A DNA stretch of 64,000 bases from assembly GCA_034667465.1 (NCBI GenBank), contig JAXDJV010000002.1:496001-560000 (forward strand), written 5' to 3'. The first letter of the stretch is position 1. Each line of letters starts with the position of its first letter. This stretch comes from JAOBAU01 sp034667465. Its GTDB lineage: Bacteria > Acidobacteriota > Thermoanaerobaculia > Gp7-AA8. The position numbers and the translations under genes are program-made. The notes beneath the pieces are model-generated. The model had not been told where the DNA came from. It did no database searches and saw nothing but the letters and a program-made list of their open reading frames with translations. Positions 25,731 through 34,597 of the stretch are shown in pieces.

Positions 25731-28709
25731 CTAAAAGAGCAGCTTGATCGCGAACTGATAAGTGCGCGGTCCCGAAGTCGCCGACGGCGAAAGATAGCCG
25801 GTGACCGGATCGGTGCTGCCGGCAACGAACGTGTTCGTCGCCAGCGTATAGCTGTATTGCGAGTTGCGCAGACGCGTCACGTTCGAGCGGTTCGTCAGGT
25901 TGAACGCTTCCGCGATCAGCTGCACGTGCGAATCACCGAAGACGTGAATGTCCTTCGTCACGCGCGGATCGATCGAGAACTGCGACGGGTAGCGCAGGCT
26001 GTTGCGCTTCGTGCCCGGCACGCGATCGCTGGCACGGTTCTGGTCGTTGTTGATGTCGGTGCTGACCAGCGCCGAGAACGGCTGGCCGCTCTGATAGCTG
26101 ACGATGCCGCTCAGCGACCAGCCGCCGAGGAACGCGCGCGCCGCGCCGCTCATGTTCTCGGCGTACGCGAGGTTCCAAACGCCGCTGAGGACGATGCGGT
26201 GACGGACGTCGGTATCCGCGTATGCCCACTCGTCGCCGAGGTTGAGCGCGTCCATCGCGTTCTTCGCGTCATCGGTTCCGGGGACGACCGACGTCGCATC
26301 CGGACGATCATCCTTCGCCTTCGAGTAGGTGTACGCGAGGCGCGCCTGCCAGTTGTGCGAGAAGCGCTTCTGCAGATCGAGCGTCAGTCCGTTGTACTTC
26401 GAGTGGCCGCTGCTCTGGAACTCGAGCACGCGATTGAAATTCGCGAATCGCTTGCCGGTGTAGCGAGTGAACGAAACCTGCTGACCGTTGATCGTCGACG
26501 TCACCGTCGTCGGATTGGCGATGTTGATGTCGGCCGTGCGCGGCAGATCGTCGCCCTGCACGTGCTGCAGCGTGACGCCGAACGAGAGATCGGTGGTCAG
26601 GCCGCGCTCGATGCCGAGGCTGGTCTGCTGCACTTTCGGATTCTGGAAGTCGGGATCGAAGACGAAAATGTTCTGCGGCAGGCTGGCCAGTGCGGCCGGC
26701 AGCGTGTCGTACTTGTTCGGATAGGTCGGGAAGAGCGTCGCCGGGAAGCTGATCGACAGCACCTGAATGCCGTTCTGCGAATGCGCGGTGCCGATCATGA
26801 TCGCCGGCGTGCGGCCGTAGAACACGCCGTACCCGCCGCGCACGACCGTCCGTCCGTCATTGCCCGGCGTCCATGCGAAGCCGAGTCGCGGCGCGATGTT
26901 GTTGCCGTCTTCCGGGATGCGGCTGGTGTCGAGTCCGGCGGCAAGCAGCGCCGCGTCCGGATTTCGAATCGACGGCTGCTCGAAATCCTGGCGGTCGTAA
27001 CGAAGTCCGCCGTTGAACGTCAGCGACGGCGAGAAGTGCCATTCGTCTTCGAGGAAGATCGACTTGTCGGTGAGGTTCGGGTGCGTCGTGCCACCGCTCG
27101 TTCCCGCGCCCGCGAAGTTCTGGAGATAGCTTGCAGGCTTCTTGTTCTGGAAGTCGGAGAGACTGTTGAAGACGTAGACGCCGCTGAAGTTGCCCGGGAA
27201 GAAGTTGAAGATCTTGTCGTGGTTGTAGTCGAAGCCGCCCTTGATGGTGTGGTTCGACCGCACGTACGTGACCGTGTCGGCGATCTGCGTCCGCTTGAGA
27301 GTCGTCTCGCGCGGGCTGAAGCTGTTGCGGCCGATGACGAGAACGGTCGACGCGCCCTGACGGATGGTCGCTTCCGGATCGGTGCTGTTTGCAGCGCCCG
27401 GCTCCTGATCTTTCGCGTACTGCGCGCGCACTTCGTTGAAGAGCGAGCTCGAAAGCACGTTGGAGTTCACGAGCGAAAGCGTCGTCGTGTTCACGAGCGA
27501 ATCGCCGGTGTGCTCCGGCGCGCTCTGCGGTCCGCCGTTCTCGAAGTTCGCACCGGTGAATTTCTGCCGGTTGAGGCGAAGCGAGAGGTGATCGTTCACG
27601 AGCAGCTCGTGATCGGTCTTGACGAGATAGACGTCCTGGTTTTGCTTCTGATCGTACGTAACCGCTTTCCCTTTCAGGAAAGCAGCGGCGGCCTGTCCGG
27701 CCGGATCGAGCGCCGCGATGCCGGCGTCGGAGATGCCGAGCGTGGTGACGTTCGGGATCGAGTTCCGCTGCGCGTCGTAGTTCGCGAAGAAGAAGTGCTT
27801 GTCGTGAACGATCGGACCGCCGAGGCTGAAGCCGTACTGATTGAAGTGATACGGCGGCTTCGCGACCGGGATGCCGGTGACGTCCTGACGCAGCTGGTTG
27901 AGATAGTCCTGCGAGCGATATTTGCGATCGCGATAGAAGTCGAAAACGGTGCCGTCGAAATCGTTCGTGCCCGACTTCGTGATGACGTTGATGACTGCGC
28001 CGCCGGCGCGGCCGTATTCGGCCGAGTAAGCGTTCGCGTTCACTTCGAATTCTTTGACCGCGTCCTGCGAGAACTGATACGGCGCGCGGCCAGAGCCGGT
28101 GCGGCCGAGCGACTGTCCGAAGAACGTGTTGTTGTTGTCGGCGCCGTCGACGACGACGCTGTTCAGCGTGCCGCGCTGACCGGCGAAGCTGATGTCGCCG
28201 CTGCGCGGATCGCGCACGACGCCGGGCGTCGTCAGCACGAAGTCGATGAAGTTCCGACCGTTCGCCGGCAGGTTCTGAATCGATTTCTCATTGACGACCG
28301 AGCTCACCTCGGATTTCGTCGTTTCGATGACCGGCGTCGCCGCCGTGACCGTCATCGATTCCGAGATGCCTGCGCGCAGCTTCAGGTTCAGTGTCATGTC
28401 GGAGCCGACGTTGACGACGACCTTTTCGTACTTCACCGGCTGAAAACCGGAGAGCTCGCTGCTCACGCGATACGTGCCGGGAGGAAGCAGCGCGATCTCG
28501 TAGTGGCCGGTGCCGTTGCTGACCGCCATCCGGTTGAAACCGGTTGCGATATTCGCGGCGGAAACCGTGACGCCAGGAAGCGCGGCGCCGGTGTCGTCGG
28601 TGACGGTACCGGAGATCGAGCCGTTGCTGCTCTGTGCAAAGACGCCGAGCGGCATCAGCAGGAGCAGCGCGAAAAGAGAAAACAAGCGGATATGCTTCGC
28701 GTGATTCAT
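25731..28709 (-). CDS. Oar-like TonB-dependent receptor with carboxypeptidase-regulatory-like domain
   Basis: 992 residues. Signal peptide HIRLFSLFALLLLMPLGVFA, then a carboxypeptidase-regulatory-like beta-sandwich (about 25-110: SISGTVTDDTGAALPGVTV), a plug domain (about 115-250, with VVDGADNNNTFFG) and a 22-strand-type outer-membrane barrel ending in the aromatic FAIKLLF that signals BAM insertion. It should import a large ligand across the outer membrane using TonB energy; the ligand is unknown. The ATG at 28709 is chosen because AAGGAG precedes it at suitable spacing and it starts the signal peptide; an ATG at 28775 would add 22 unlikely residues. Confidence 0.95.
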   Translation of the reverse strand: MNHAKHIRLFSLFALLLLMPLGVFAQSSNGSISGTVTDDTGAALPGVTVSAANIATGFNRMAVSNGTGHYEIALLPPGTYRVSSELSGFQPVKYEKVVVNVGSDMTLNLKLRAGISESMTVTAATPVIETTKSEVSSVVNEKSIQNLPANGRNFIDFVLTTPGVVRDPRSGDISFAGQRGTLNSVVVDGADNNNTFFGQSLGRTGSGRAPYQFSQDAVKEFEVNANAYSAEYGRAGGAVINVITKSGTNDFDGTVFDFYRDRKYRSQDYLNQLRQDVTGIPVAKPPYHFNQYGFSLGGPIVHDKHFFFANYDAQRNSIPNVTTLGISDAGIAALDPAGQAAAAFLKGKAVTYDQKQNQDVYLVKTDHELLVNDHLSLRLNRQKFTGANFENGGPQSAPEHTGDSLVNTTTLSLVNSNVLSSSLFNEVRAQYAKDQEPGAANSTDPEATIRQGASTVLVIGRNSFSPRETTLKRTQIADTVTYVRSNHTIKGGFDYNHDKIFNFFPGNFSGVYVFNSLSDFQNKKPASYLQNFAGAGTSGGTTHPNLTDKSIFLEDEWHFSPSLTFNGGLRYDRQDFEQPSIRNPDAALLAAGLDTSRIPEDGNNIAPRLGFAWTPGNDGRTVVRGGYGVFYGRTPAIMIGTAHSQNGIQVLSISFPATLFPTYPNKYDTLPAALASLPQNIFVFDPDFQNPKVQQTSLGIERGLTTDLSFGVTLQHVQGDDLPRTADINIANPTTVTSTINGQQVSFTRYTGKRFANFNRVLEFQSSGHSKYNGLTLDLQKRFSHNWQARLAYTYSKAKDDRPDATSVVPGTDDAKNAMDALNLGDEWAYADTDVRHRIVLSGVWNLAYAENMSGAARAFLGGWSLSGIVSYQSGQPFSALVSTDINNDQNRASDRVPGTKRNSLRYPSQFSIDPRVTKDIHVFGDSHVQLIAEAFNLTNRSNVTRLRNSQYSYTLATNTFVAGSTDPVTGYLSPSATSGPRTYQFAIKLLF

Positions 28710-28787
28710 TGAGACTCCTTGCGAGAGTTGGTAAGTGAACTGCAGCCGAATTGGGTGGACGTCTGAGAATAGCATAGGGGTTTGAGG

Positions 28788-30152
28788 GTGGCGATACGGA
28801 CAATTAACCCGGCGACGGGAGAAGTTTTATTGACATTAGACGAGCTCCGGGATGACGAGATCTACGCTCGTGTTGCCCGTGCGGATTCAGCTTTCCGTGT
28901 CAATCGAGCGCGATCCTTTCACGACCGCGCCGCCCGCATATCGAAGGCGAGTGAAATTCTTCTCGCGCGAAGTAAAGATCTCGGTCGCATCGCGACGATC
29001 GAGATGGGGAAGCCGCTCGCAGCCGCGGTTGCGGAAGTCGAAAAGTGCGCGCTCGTCTGCCGTTACTACGCGGAGCACGCGGAGTCATTTCTCGCCGACG
29101 AACGCGTCGCGACGAATGCGAAGGAGTCGTTCATCCGCTACGAGCCGCTCGGCATCGTGCTCGCGGTCATGCCGTGGAACTTTCCGTTCTGGCAGGTCTT
29201 CCGTTTCGCCGCTCCCGCACTGATGGCGGGAAATGTCGGACTGCTGAAACACGCGTCGAATGTTCCGCAATGCGCACTCGCAATCGAGGAAGTGCTGCAC
29301 GACGCCGGTTTCGATGCGGGAGAGTTTCAATCGCTGTTGATCGGCTCCGACAAAGTGCCTGCGTTGCTCGCCGATGCTCGCGTGAAAGCGGCGACGCTGA
29401 CCGGCAGCGAACCGGCCGGCGCCAGCGTGGCGTCGGACGCGGCGAAGCACATCAAGAAGAGCGTGCTGGAGCTCGGCGGCAGCGATCCATTCATCGTCAT
29501 GCCGAGCGCGAACCTCGACAAAGCGGTGGAGATCGGCGTGAAAGCGCGCGTGCTCAACAACGGGCAGTCGTGCATTTCAGCGAAACGTTTCATCGCGCAC
29601 GAAACGATCGCGGAAGAGTTCGAGCGGAAGTTCGTCGATGCAATGAACGCGCTGAAGCTCGGCGATCCGCTCGACGAATCGGTCGACGTCGGACCGCTCG
29701 CGAGGCCGCAGCTCGTTGACGACCTCGAAGCGCAGGTGCAGAAGTCGATCGCCGCCGGCGCGACGCTGCTCGCGGGCGGGAAGCGGATCGGCGATCGCGG
29801 CAACTTCTACGCGCCGACCGTGCTCGCGAACATCCCTGACGACGCGCCGGCCGCTCGCGAGGAGACGTTCGGTCCGGTCGCGTCACTGTTCCGCGTCGCG
29901 TCGATCGAAGAAGCGATCGAGCGTGCCAACGCAACGACGTTCGGACTCGGCGCCAGCGTCTGGACGAACGATCGCGCTGAGATCGATCGGTTCGTCGATG
30001 AGATCGAGTCCGGCCAGGTGTTCGTCAACGCGATGGTGGCGTCGGATCCGCGCATGCCGTTCGGCGGCGTGAAGCATTCCGGCTACGGCCGCGAGCTCGG
30101 CGTTCACGGCATCCGCGAATTCGTGAACATCAAGACCGTCTGGATCGAGTAG
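28788..30152 (+). CDS. NAD(P)-dependent aldehyde dehydrogenase, succinate-semialdehyde type
   Basis: 454 residues. Conserved MPWNFPFWQV, LLKHASNVPQCAL, TLTGSEPAG, catalytic Glu in VLELGGSDPF, catalytic Cys in NNGQSCISAKRF and PFGGVKHSGYGREL. Length and motifs match the Sad/YneI group that oxidises succinate semialdehyde and related aldehydes. The GTG at 28788 gives the family N-terminus AIRTINPATGE and lies seven bases after AGGGG; the TTG at 28782 is less likely. It diverges from the TonB receptor with 78 bases between starts. No GABA or arginine-degradation neighbour is present to settle the substrate. Confidence 0.9.
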   Translation: MAIRTINPATGEVLLTLDELRDDEIYARVARADSAFRVNRARSFHDRAARISKASEILLARSKDLGRIATIEMGKPLAAAVAEVEKCALVCRYYAEHAESFLADERVATNAKESFIRYEPLGIVLAVMPWNFPFWQVFRFAAPALMAGNVGLLKHASNVPQCALAIEEVLHDAGFDAGEFQSLLIGSDKVPALLADARVKAATLTGSEPAGASVASDAAKHIKKSVLELGGSDPFIVMPSANLDKAVEIGVKARVLNNGQSCISAKRFIAHETIAEEFERKFVDAMNALKLGDPLDESVDVGPLARPQLVDDLEAQVQKSIAAGATLLAGGKRIGDRGNFYAPTVLANIPDDAPAAREETFGPVASLFRVASIEEAIERANATTFGLGASVWTNDRAEIDRFVDEIESGQVFVNAMVASDPRMPFGGVKHSGYGRELGVHGIREFVNIKTVWIE

Positions 30153-30158
30153 CGCGGG

Positions 30159-30401
30159 CTACCGCATCGCCCTGACGACGTTGAAGAGAATCGCGCCGAC
30201 GAGCATCGCCGCGCCGAGAACGCACTGGCGGATGTTCAGCGTCAGCATCCCGGAGACGACGAACGCGATGCCGATGACGCCGACGAGAATCGAGCCGATA
30301 CCTGGCTTCGCACTCCCGGGCGGCGCAACGCAGCGATCGCAAACCGCCTCGTCCGCCGACAGATCGCGAAAGCACGTCTTGCAGTAGGGATTCTTTGACA
30401 C
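30159..30401 (-). CDS. Small zinc-ribbon membrane protein
   Basis: 80 residues. Two CxxC pairs (Cys7/Cys10 in CKTC and Cys21/Cys24 in CDRC) form a likely zinc ribbon, followed by two hydrophobic helices (SILVGVIGIAFVVSGML and CVLGAAMLVGAILFNVV). It resembles many uncharacterised small membrane zinc-ribbon proteins. The GTG start lies nine bases after the 3' end of tRNA-Asn on the same strand, so it is probably transcribed with the tRNA. It converges with the aldehyde dehydrogenase gene, six bases apart. Confidence 0.72.
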   Translation of the reverse strand: MSKNPYCKTCFRDLSADEAVCDRCVAPPGSAKPGIGSILVGVIGIAFVVSGMLTLNIRQCVLGAAMLVGAILFNVVRAMR

Positions 30402-30410
30402 GGAAGAAAG

Positions 30411-30486
30411 TGGCTCCGGCAGCAGGACTCGAACCTGCGACCCACGGATTAACAGTCCGTTGCTCTACCAACTGAGCTATGCCGGA
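30411..30486 (-). tRNA. tRNA-Asn (GTT)
   Basis: A 76-base cloverleaf: acceptor stem TCCGGCA pairing with TGCCGGA, D-arm GCTC/GAGC, anticodon loop CTGTTAA with GTT, T-arm GCAGG/CCTGC with loop TTCGAGT, and encoded CCA. Candidate minus-strand promoter at 30506-30535. Confidence 0.97.
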
Positions 30487-30505
30487 GTACGGTCAAAGGC
30501 GCCGG

Positions 30506-30535
30506 AAAATACCATCGGGGCTTTTCCTGCGTCAA
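30506..30535 (-). promoter_or_regulatory. Candidate promoter of tRNA-Asn
   Basis: Minus strand TTGACG (30530-30535), 18-base spacer, TATTTT (30506-30511), placed about 20 bases before the tRNA 5' end. Confidence 0.55.
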
Positions 30536-30598
30536 GGATGGCAACGGCGCGTAACCAGCGGTATCGGCATCGTATTTCTCGCCTACAATCACCGCCGC

Positions 30599-32095
30599 AT
30601 GTCTCGGGAGATCGTGATCAACGCGACCCGGCACGAGTCGCGGATCGCCGTTCTCGACGAGGGTCAGGTCGTCGAGCTGTGGGTCGAGCGGACGCGCCAC
30701 CGCACCATCGTCGGCAATATCTATAAAGGCCGCGTCACCAAGGTTCTGCCCGGCATGCAGTCCGCCTTCGTCGACCTCGGTCTCGAGCGCGACGCGTTCC
30801 TCTACGTCTCCGACGTCATCGAAGACCTCGAGGAGTACGACAACGACAGCACGGAAGACATCCACTTCGAGGACGCGATGCAGCGCCCCGAGGCGTCGAT
30901 CTCCGATCTGCTGCGCGAAGGGCAGGAGATCGTCGTCCAGGTGTCGAAGGACACGATCGCCGGCAAAGGCGCGCGCATCACCAGCCACATAACGCTTCCC
31001 GGCCGTTTTCTCGTCTTCATGCCGACGGTCAATCACATCGGCGTTTCGCGGCGAATCGAGAACGAAGGCGAGCGGACGCGGCTGAAAGAGCTCCTTGAGA
31101 AAATTCGCCCGCAGCATTCGGGTGGTTTCATCGTCCGCACCGCCGGCGAAGATCGCAACGAAGAAGAGTTCATCGCCGATCTCAAGTACCTGACCGATCT
31201 GTGGGAACAGATCCGTCGCCGCGCTGAAAAAGCGTCTGCGCCAACGGTCATTCATCACGACCTCGATCTCGTTCTGCGCACGATCCGCGACGTGCTCGGC
31301 CCCGAGTTCAAGAGCGTCTGGGTCGACTCCGTCGAGCAGTACCAGCGGATCGTCGAGTTCCTCGATCACATCCAGCCGAACCTCGTCTCGCGCGTTCGAC
31401 TGTTCCGTCGCGAAGAGCCGATCTTCGATGAGTTCGGCATCGAACCGGAGATCGGCAAAGCGCTGAAGTCGAAAGTCTGGCTGAAGTCGGGCGGCTACAT
31501 CGTCATCAACCAGACCGAGGCGCTCGTCGCCATCGACGTGAACACCGGCAAATACGTCGGAAAGAAGAACCTCGAAGAGACGGTCTTCCGGACGAACCTC
31601 GAAGCGGCGAAAGAGATCGTTCGCCAGGTGCGACTCCGCGATCTCGGCGGCATCATCGTGCTCGACTTCATCGACATGGAAGATGCGTCGAATCGCGCGA
31701 AGCTGTTCGAGACGCTCGAGAACGAGATCCGCAAAGACCGCTCGAAAACGAAGATCCTGCAGATCTCCGAGTTCGGACTGATCGAGATGACGCGCAAGCG
31801 CGTTCGGCAGAGTCTCGAGCGCTCACTGACGCAGGCCTGTCCCTATTGCGGTGGCAGCGGACGGATCAAATCGAACACGACGGTAGCGCTCGAAATCTGG
31901 CGCGAGCTGATGAAGCTGCGCGACCTCCACGAAGGACAGGACGTCATCGTGCGAGTCAATCCCGTGATCTACGGCTCTCTGCACACGGCCGGCGATCCGA
32001 TCTTCGAAGAGATCGAGCGAAACCTCGGCATCCATCTGGTCTTCAAACCGGATGACTCTCTGCACCACGAACAGTTCGACGTAATGAAGATCTGA
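30599..32095 (+). CDS. rng: Ribonuclease G / E family endoribonuclease
   Basis: 498 residues, the RNase G length, without the long C-terminal degradosome scaffold of RNase E. S1 RNA-binding domain at about 35-125 (GNIYKGRVTKVLPGMQSAFVDLG in part), catalytic metal-binding aspartates in LVAIDVNTGKYVG and IIVLDFIDM, and a Zn-link motif CPYCGGSGR. It cuts single-stranded AU-rich RNA with 5'-end dependence and matures rRNA and mRNAs. The ATG at 30599 begins the conserved MSREIVINAT; upstream in-frame sequence overlaps the tRNA promoter. Note the start sits 112 bases from the divergent tRNA gene. Confidence 0.95.
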   Translation: MSREIVINATRHESRIAVLDEGQVVELWVERTRHRTIVGNIYKGRVTKVLPGMQSAFVDLGLERDAFLYVSDVIEDLEEYDNDSTEDIHFEDAMQRPEASISDLLREGQEIVVQVSKDTIAGKGARITSHITLPGRFLVFMPTVNHIGVSRRIENEGERTRLKELLEKIRPQHSGGFIVRTAGEDRNEEEFIADLKYLTDLWEQIRRRAEKASAPTVIHHDLDLVLRTIRDVLGPEFKSVWVDSVEQYQRIVEFLDHIQPNLVSRVRLFRREEPIFDEFGIEPEIGKALKSKVWLKSGGYIVINQTEALVAIDVNTGKYVGKKNLEETVFRTNLEAAKEIVRQVRLRDLGGIIVLDFIDMEDASNRAKLFETLENEIRKDRSKTKILQISEFGLIEMTRKRVRQSLERSLTQACPYCGGSGRIKSNTTVALEIWRELMKLRDLHEGQDVIVRVNPVIYGSLHTAGDPIFEEIERNLGIHLVFKPDDSLHHEQFDVMKI

Positions 32096-32190
32096 GCGGC
32101 AACGTGCCGCTTCGCTGGTTGGCACAGCCTCCGCGAGCCTTTCCGTCTTGTCCGGGCATGTCGTGTGCACTTTTCGGCTCTTGAGCAGTT

Positions 32191-32520
32191 ATGTCTTTTG
32201 AAGAAACCTTCACAAATCTGTCGTCGTTTCTGAACAGCCTCGATGCCGAGGGTGAGCAGAAGTTCGAGCTTTCGCACTCGCTCGTCATCATTTGTCCCGA
32301 CTGCGGCAAGAACATCGCCTTTCGCGGACGCTGCCCGAAATGCGGCGGCAACAGCTGGATTCCGGCCGGTCACGCCGGCGGCATCTTCGAGCAGATGAAG
32401 GCGCAGCGCTTCAAGCGAATGATGCACGACGACGATGACACGGCGTCGCTTCGAGGCGAATTGCCATCGACGGAAACGTACGACCAGGCGCCGACCGACG
32501 CTCCATCCGAAGACGCGTAG
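32191..32520 (+). CDS. Small zinc-ribbon protein of unknown function
   Basis: 109 residues. Two knuckles CPDCG and CPKCGG between residues 35 and 53 form a zinc ribbon; an acidic tail follows (HDDDDTA and later Glu/Asp/Thr-rich sequence). No family name can be given. It may be co-transcribed with rng, 95 bases upstream. The stop codon abuts the stop of the convergent DUF507 gene without spacing. Confidence 0.72.
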   Translation: MSFEETFTNLSSFLNSLDAEGEQKFELSHSLVIICPDCGKNIAFRGRCPKCGGNSWIPAGHAGGIFEQMKAQRFKRMMHDDDDTASLRGELPSTETYDQAPTDAPSEDA

Positions 32521-32805
32521 CTACGAGTCGAGCCCTTCGCGCACGTACTCCTCTTCCATCAGCTTTCGGAAGAGAAACTCCCACTCGCGCGACCCGGGAA
32601 CGGGCGGCTTCTTCATCGTGGCGAGTTTTCGACGCACGTTCTCCTCGCGTTCTTCTTCACGCTTCAGCTCATCGCCGAGTGCGTGGGCGATCGACTGCCG
32701 AACGACCTCACGGTCTTTCAGCAGTACGACCGCCTTCGAACGCGTCATTGCTTCGAGGAGATCACGCGCAAGCTGATTCACGCGCTCGCGCGACAATTTG
32801 TGCAT
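32521..32805 (-). CDS. DUF507 family protein
   Basis: 94 residues, mostly charged helix. The start MHKLSRERVNQLARDLLEAM and the end PGSREWEFLFRKLMEEE match the DUF507 pattern seen in Acidobacteriota and deltaproteobacterial lineages (family recognised by memory, not by search). Function unknown; cytosolic. Stops directly against the stop of the zinc-ribbon gene. Confidence 0.8.
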   Translation of the reverse strand: MHKLSRERVNQLARDLLEAMTRSKAVVLLKDREVVRQSIAHALGDELKREEEREENVRRKLATMKKPPVPGSREWEFLFRKLMEEEYVREGLDS

Positions 32806-32826
32806 GCGCCGAATTGTACGCTGCCG

Positions 32827-33669
32827 TTACTTCGTGCGTGACAGATAGAAGAGCTTCGGCGGACCGGTCTCTTTATCTGACGAATCGACCCATCGCCAGT
32901 CGGCGACGACCTTGTCGGCGCTGTCGAAGCGAATCGTTCCGTTGTGAATGTGATCGCCGGTTCCGTGCAGCGCGTCGAACTCGAACACGAGCTGCGTCGG
33001 CGTCGACTTCGCGAGATTGAGTTTCATCACCGGCTGATTGCCGCCCGAGCAATAGTGCGTCGCCAGCAGCTTGTCGCCGTCGACGCTGTAGATCGTGAAC
33101 ATCTCGTGCGGCGTGCCGCCGAACAGTGTCTCTTCGACGACCGAGCCACCGGAGCGGACGCGATACTGAACGGTCGTCGGCGGTCCGTCTTCCTTCATCA
33201 CGTGACCGCTCCAGCTTCCGTCGAGCGCTTTCAATTTCGCGAACGCTTCCGCGGCGGTGATCTGTTCGCCGGCGTGCGCGTTGAACGTGACGAGCAGCAG
33301 CATTGCGCCGAGCATCGCCGTTGCGCTTCGCATCGACGGCCGTCCGTAACGCTGCGTCGCCCAGCCGGCGATCGCGCCGACGAGACTTCCGGGCAGCATG
33401 ATCTCGAGGTAGTACTTTCCGCCCTGCAGCTGGCAGACGATGAACGCGAGGATCGCGCCGACAGCGAGGCCGAACGCGATGCCGGCCGGAATCGAATTCA
33501 CTTTCTTCGCGAACCAGCCCGCGGCCGCGCCGGCGATGATTCCTTTGATCGTCGAGCCGATCATGATCCCGACGATCGCGTTGCGCACTTCGGGCGTGAA
33601 CCACGCGGTCGCACCGTCGAATGCGCCGAGTACCGCGCCAACCAGAATTCCGATCAGTATCTTGTTCAT
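32827..33669 (-). CDS. Glycine-rich membrane domain fused to a secreted-type beta domain
   Basis: 280 residues. The first 105 form three or four small-residue-rich helices (GILVGAVLGAFDGATAW, IKGIIAGAAAGWFA, AGIAFGLAVGAILAFIV). At Met113 a second hydrophobic stretch with signal-peptide character begins (RSATAMLGAMLLLVTFNAHA), followed by a soluble domain with LDGSWSGHV and TIRFDSADKVVADWRW, similar in style to DUF1579-like lipocalin-fold domains. Either one fused protein or two genes whose boundary was lost; a separate second gene would start at 33333. Function unknown. Confidence 0.65.
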   Translation of the reverse strand: MNKILIGILVGAVLGAFDGATAWFTPEVRNAIVGIMIGSTIKGIIAGAAAGWFAKKVNSIPAGIAFGLAVGAILAFIVCQLQGGKYYLEIMLPGSLVGAIAGWATQRYGRPSMRSATAMLGAMLLLVTFNAHAGEQITAAEAFAKLKALDGSWSGHVMKEDGPPTTVQYRVRSGGSVVEETLFGGTPHEMFTIYSVDGDKLLATHYCSGGNQPVMKLNLAKSTPTQLVFEFDALHGTGDHIHNGTIRFDSADKVVADWRWVDSSDKETGPPKLFYLSRTK

Positions 33670-33712
33670 CTGCTGCCTCCTGCTGACTGATTCAACGTTC
33701 GCTCGAAATCCT

Positions 33713-34597
33713 TTAACGGTGGATGAAGAAAAGGACGATCAGCCGCATGACGACGTACGCGACGACGACCGCGACGAGCGCGCGGTTCCGCGAGAGCCCT
33801 CGAACGACGCGCTCGATGATCGATTCGCGATAGGTGATGAGCGGCTCGCCATCGAGATAGCGCGCGATCTCCGCGGCGAGTTGGGCGGCGTCAGTGAATC
33901 GGTCGTCTGCGTTTGATGAGGTGCATTTCGCGATCACGGCACGGAGCCGTTTCGGTGCGTCGGAGACAAGCTCGCGAAGAATCCCGCCAAGCGCGAAAAC
34001 GTCCGCACGCACGTCAACCGCATCGCCGCGTTCCTGCTCCGGCGCCATGAATCCGTGCGTGCCGGCGACGAACGACGGCGACGCTTCTCCAACCACGCGC
34101 GCAACGCCCCAATCCATCACGAGCACTTCGCCGAATGCGCCGATCATGACGTTCGACGGTTTGAGGTCGCAGTGCACGACGCCGTTCGCATGCGCGAATG
34201 CGACCGCTTCACACAGCCGGAGAAAGAGTCGTAGCGCTTCCGTACGCGCGAGCGGACGCTCATCGAGTCGATGACCGCGCACGAGTTTCATCGCGTAGAA
34301 AATTCGTCCGTCGGGAAGCGATCCGACGTCGTGCAGCGGAACGATGCCGGGATGTTCGAGCTTTGCGATCACGCGCGCCTCGCGGCGCATCCGCTCCGCC
34401 GCATCTTCCGACGCGAGCTCCGTCGCCACGACTTTGATCGCGACGCGACGCTGCAGCTCGGCATCTTCCGCTTCGTAGACGACGCCCATTCCTCCGCGCG
34501 CGAGCTCGCGCACGATCGTGTAGCGCGTCCCGCGAAAGTCCGGTTCCTCGGCAATCGCACGCAAACGAGAGACCGCGTTGTCGGAAATCCACGTCAT
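33713..34597 (-). CDS. Ser/Thr protein kinase, single C-terminal membrane anchor, paired with a sigma factor
   Basis: 294 residues. Glycine loop ARGGMGVVY, Lys55 in VAIKVV, catalytic loop HCDLKPSNV (HRD changed to HCD, Asp144), magnesium motif DWG instead of DFG at 162-164, and MAPE. One hydrophobic anchor at about 270-290 (LVAVVVAYVVMRLIVLFFI) leaves almost nothing outside, so any sensed signal must reach it through the membrane segment or a partner. The start overlaps the sigma-factor stop by four bases, implying that the kinase acts on that sigma factor. The missing HRD arginine suggests it does not need activation-loop phosphorylation. Confidence 0.88.
   Translation of the reverse strand: MTWISDNAVSRLRAIAEEPDFRGTRYTIVRELARGGMGVVYEAEDAELQRRVAIKVVATELASEDAAERMRREARVIAKLEHPGIVPLHDVGSLPDGRIFYAMKLVRGHRLDERPLARTEALRLFLRLCEAVAFAHANGVVHCDLKPSNVMIGAFGEVLVMDWGVARVVGEASPSFVAGTHGFMAPEQERGDAVDVRADVFALGGILRELVSDAPKRLRAVIAKCTSSNADDRFTDAAQLAAEIARYLDGEPLITYRESIIERVVRGLSRNRALVAVVVAYVVMRLIVLFFIHR

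Noticed and set aside
25605..28712. Plus-strand open frame of 1035 codons
   Set aside because: Antisense to the TonB receptor, which has signal peptide, plug and barrel motifs; the shadow is Arg/Val-rich without domains.
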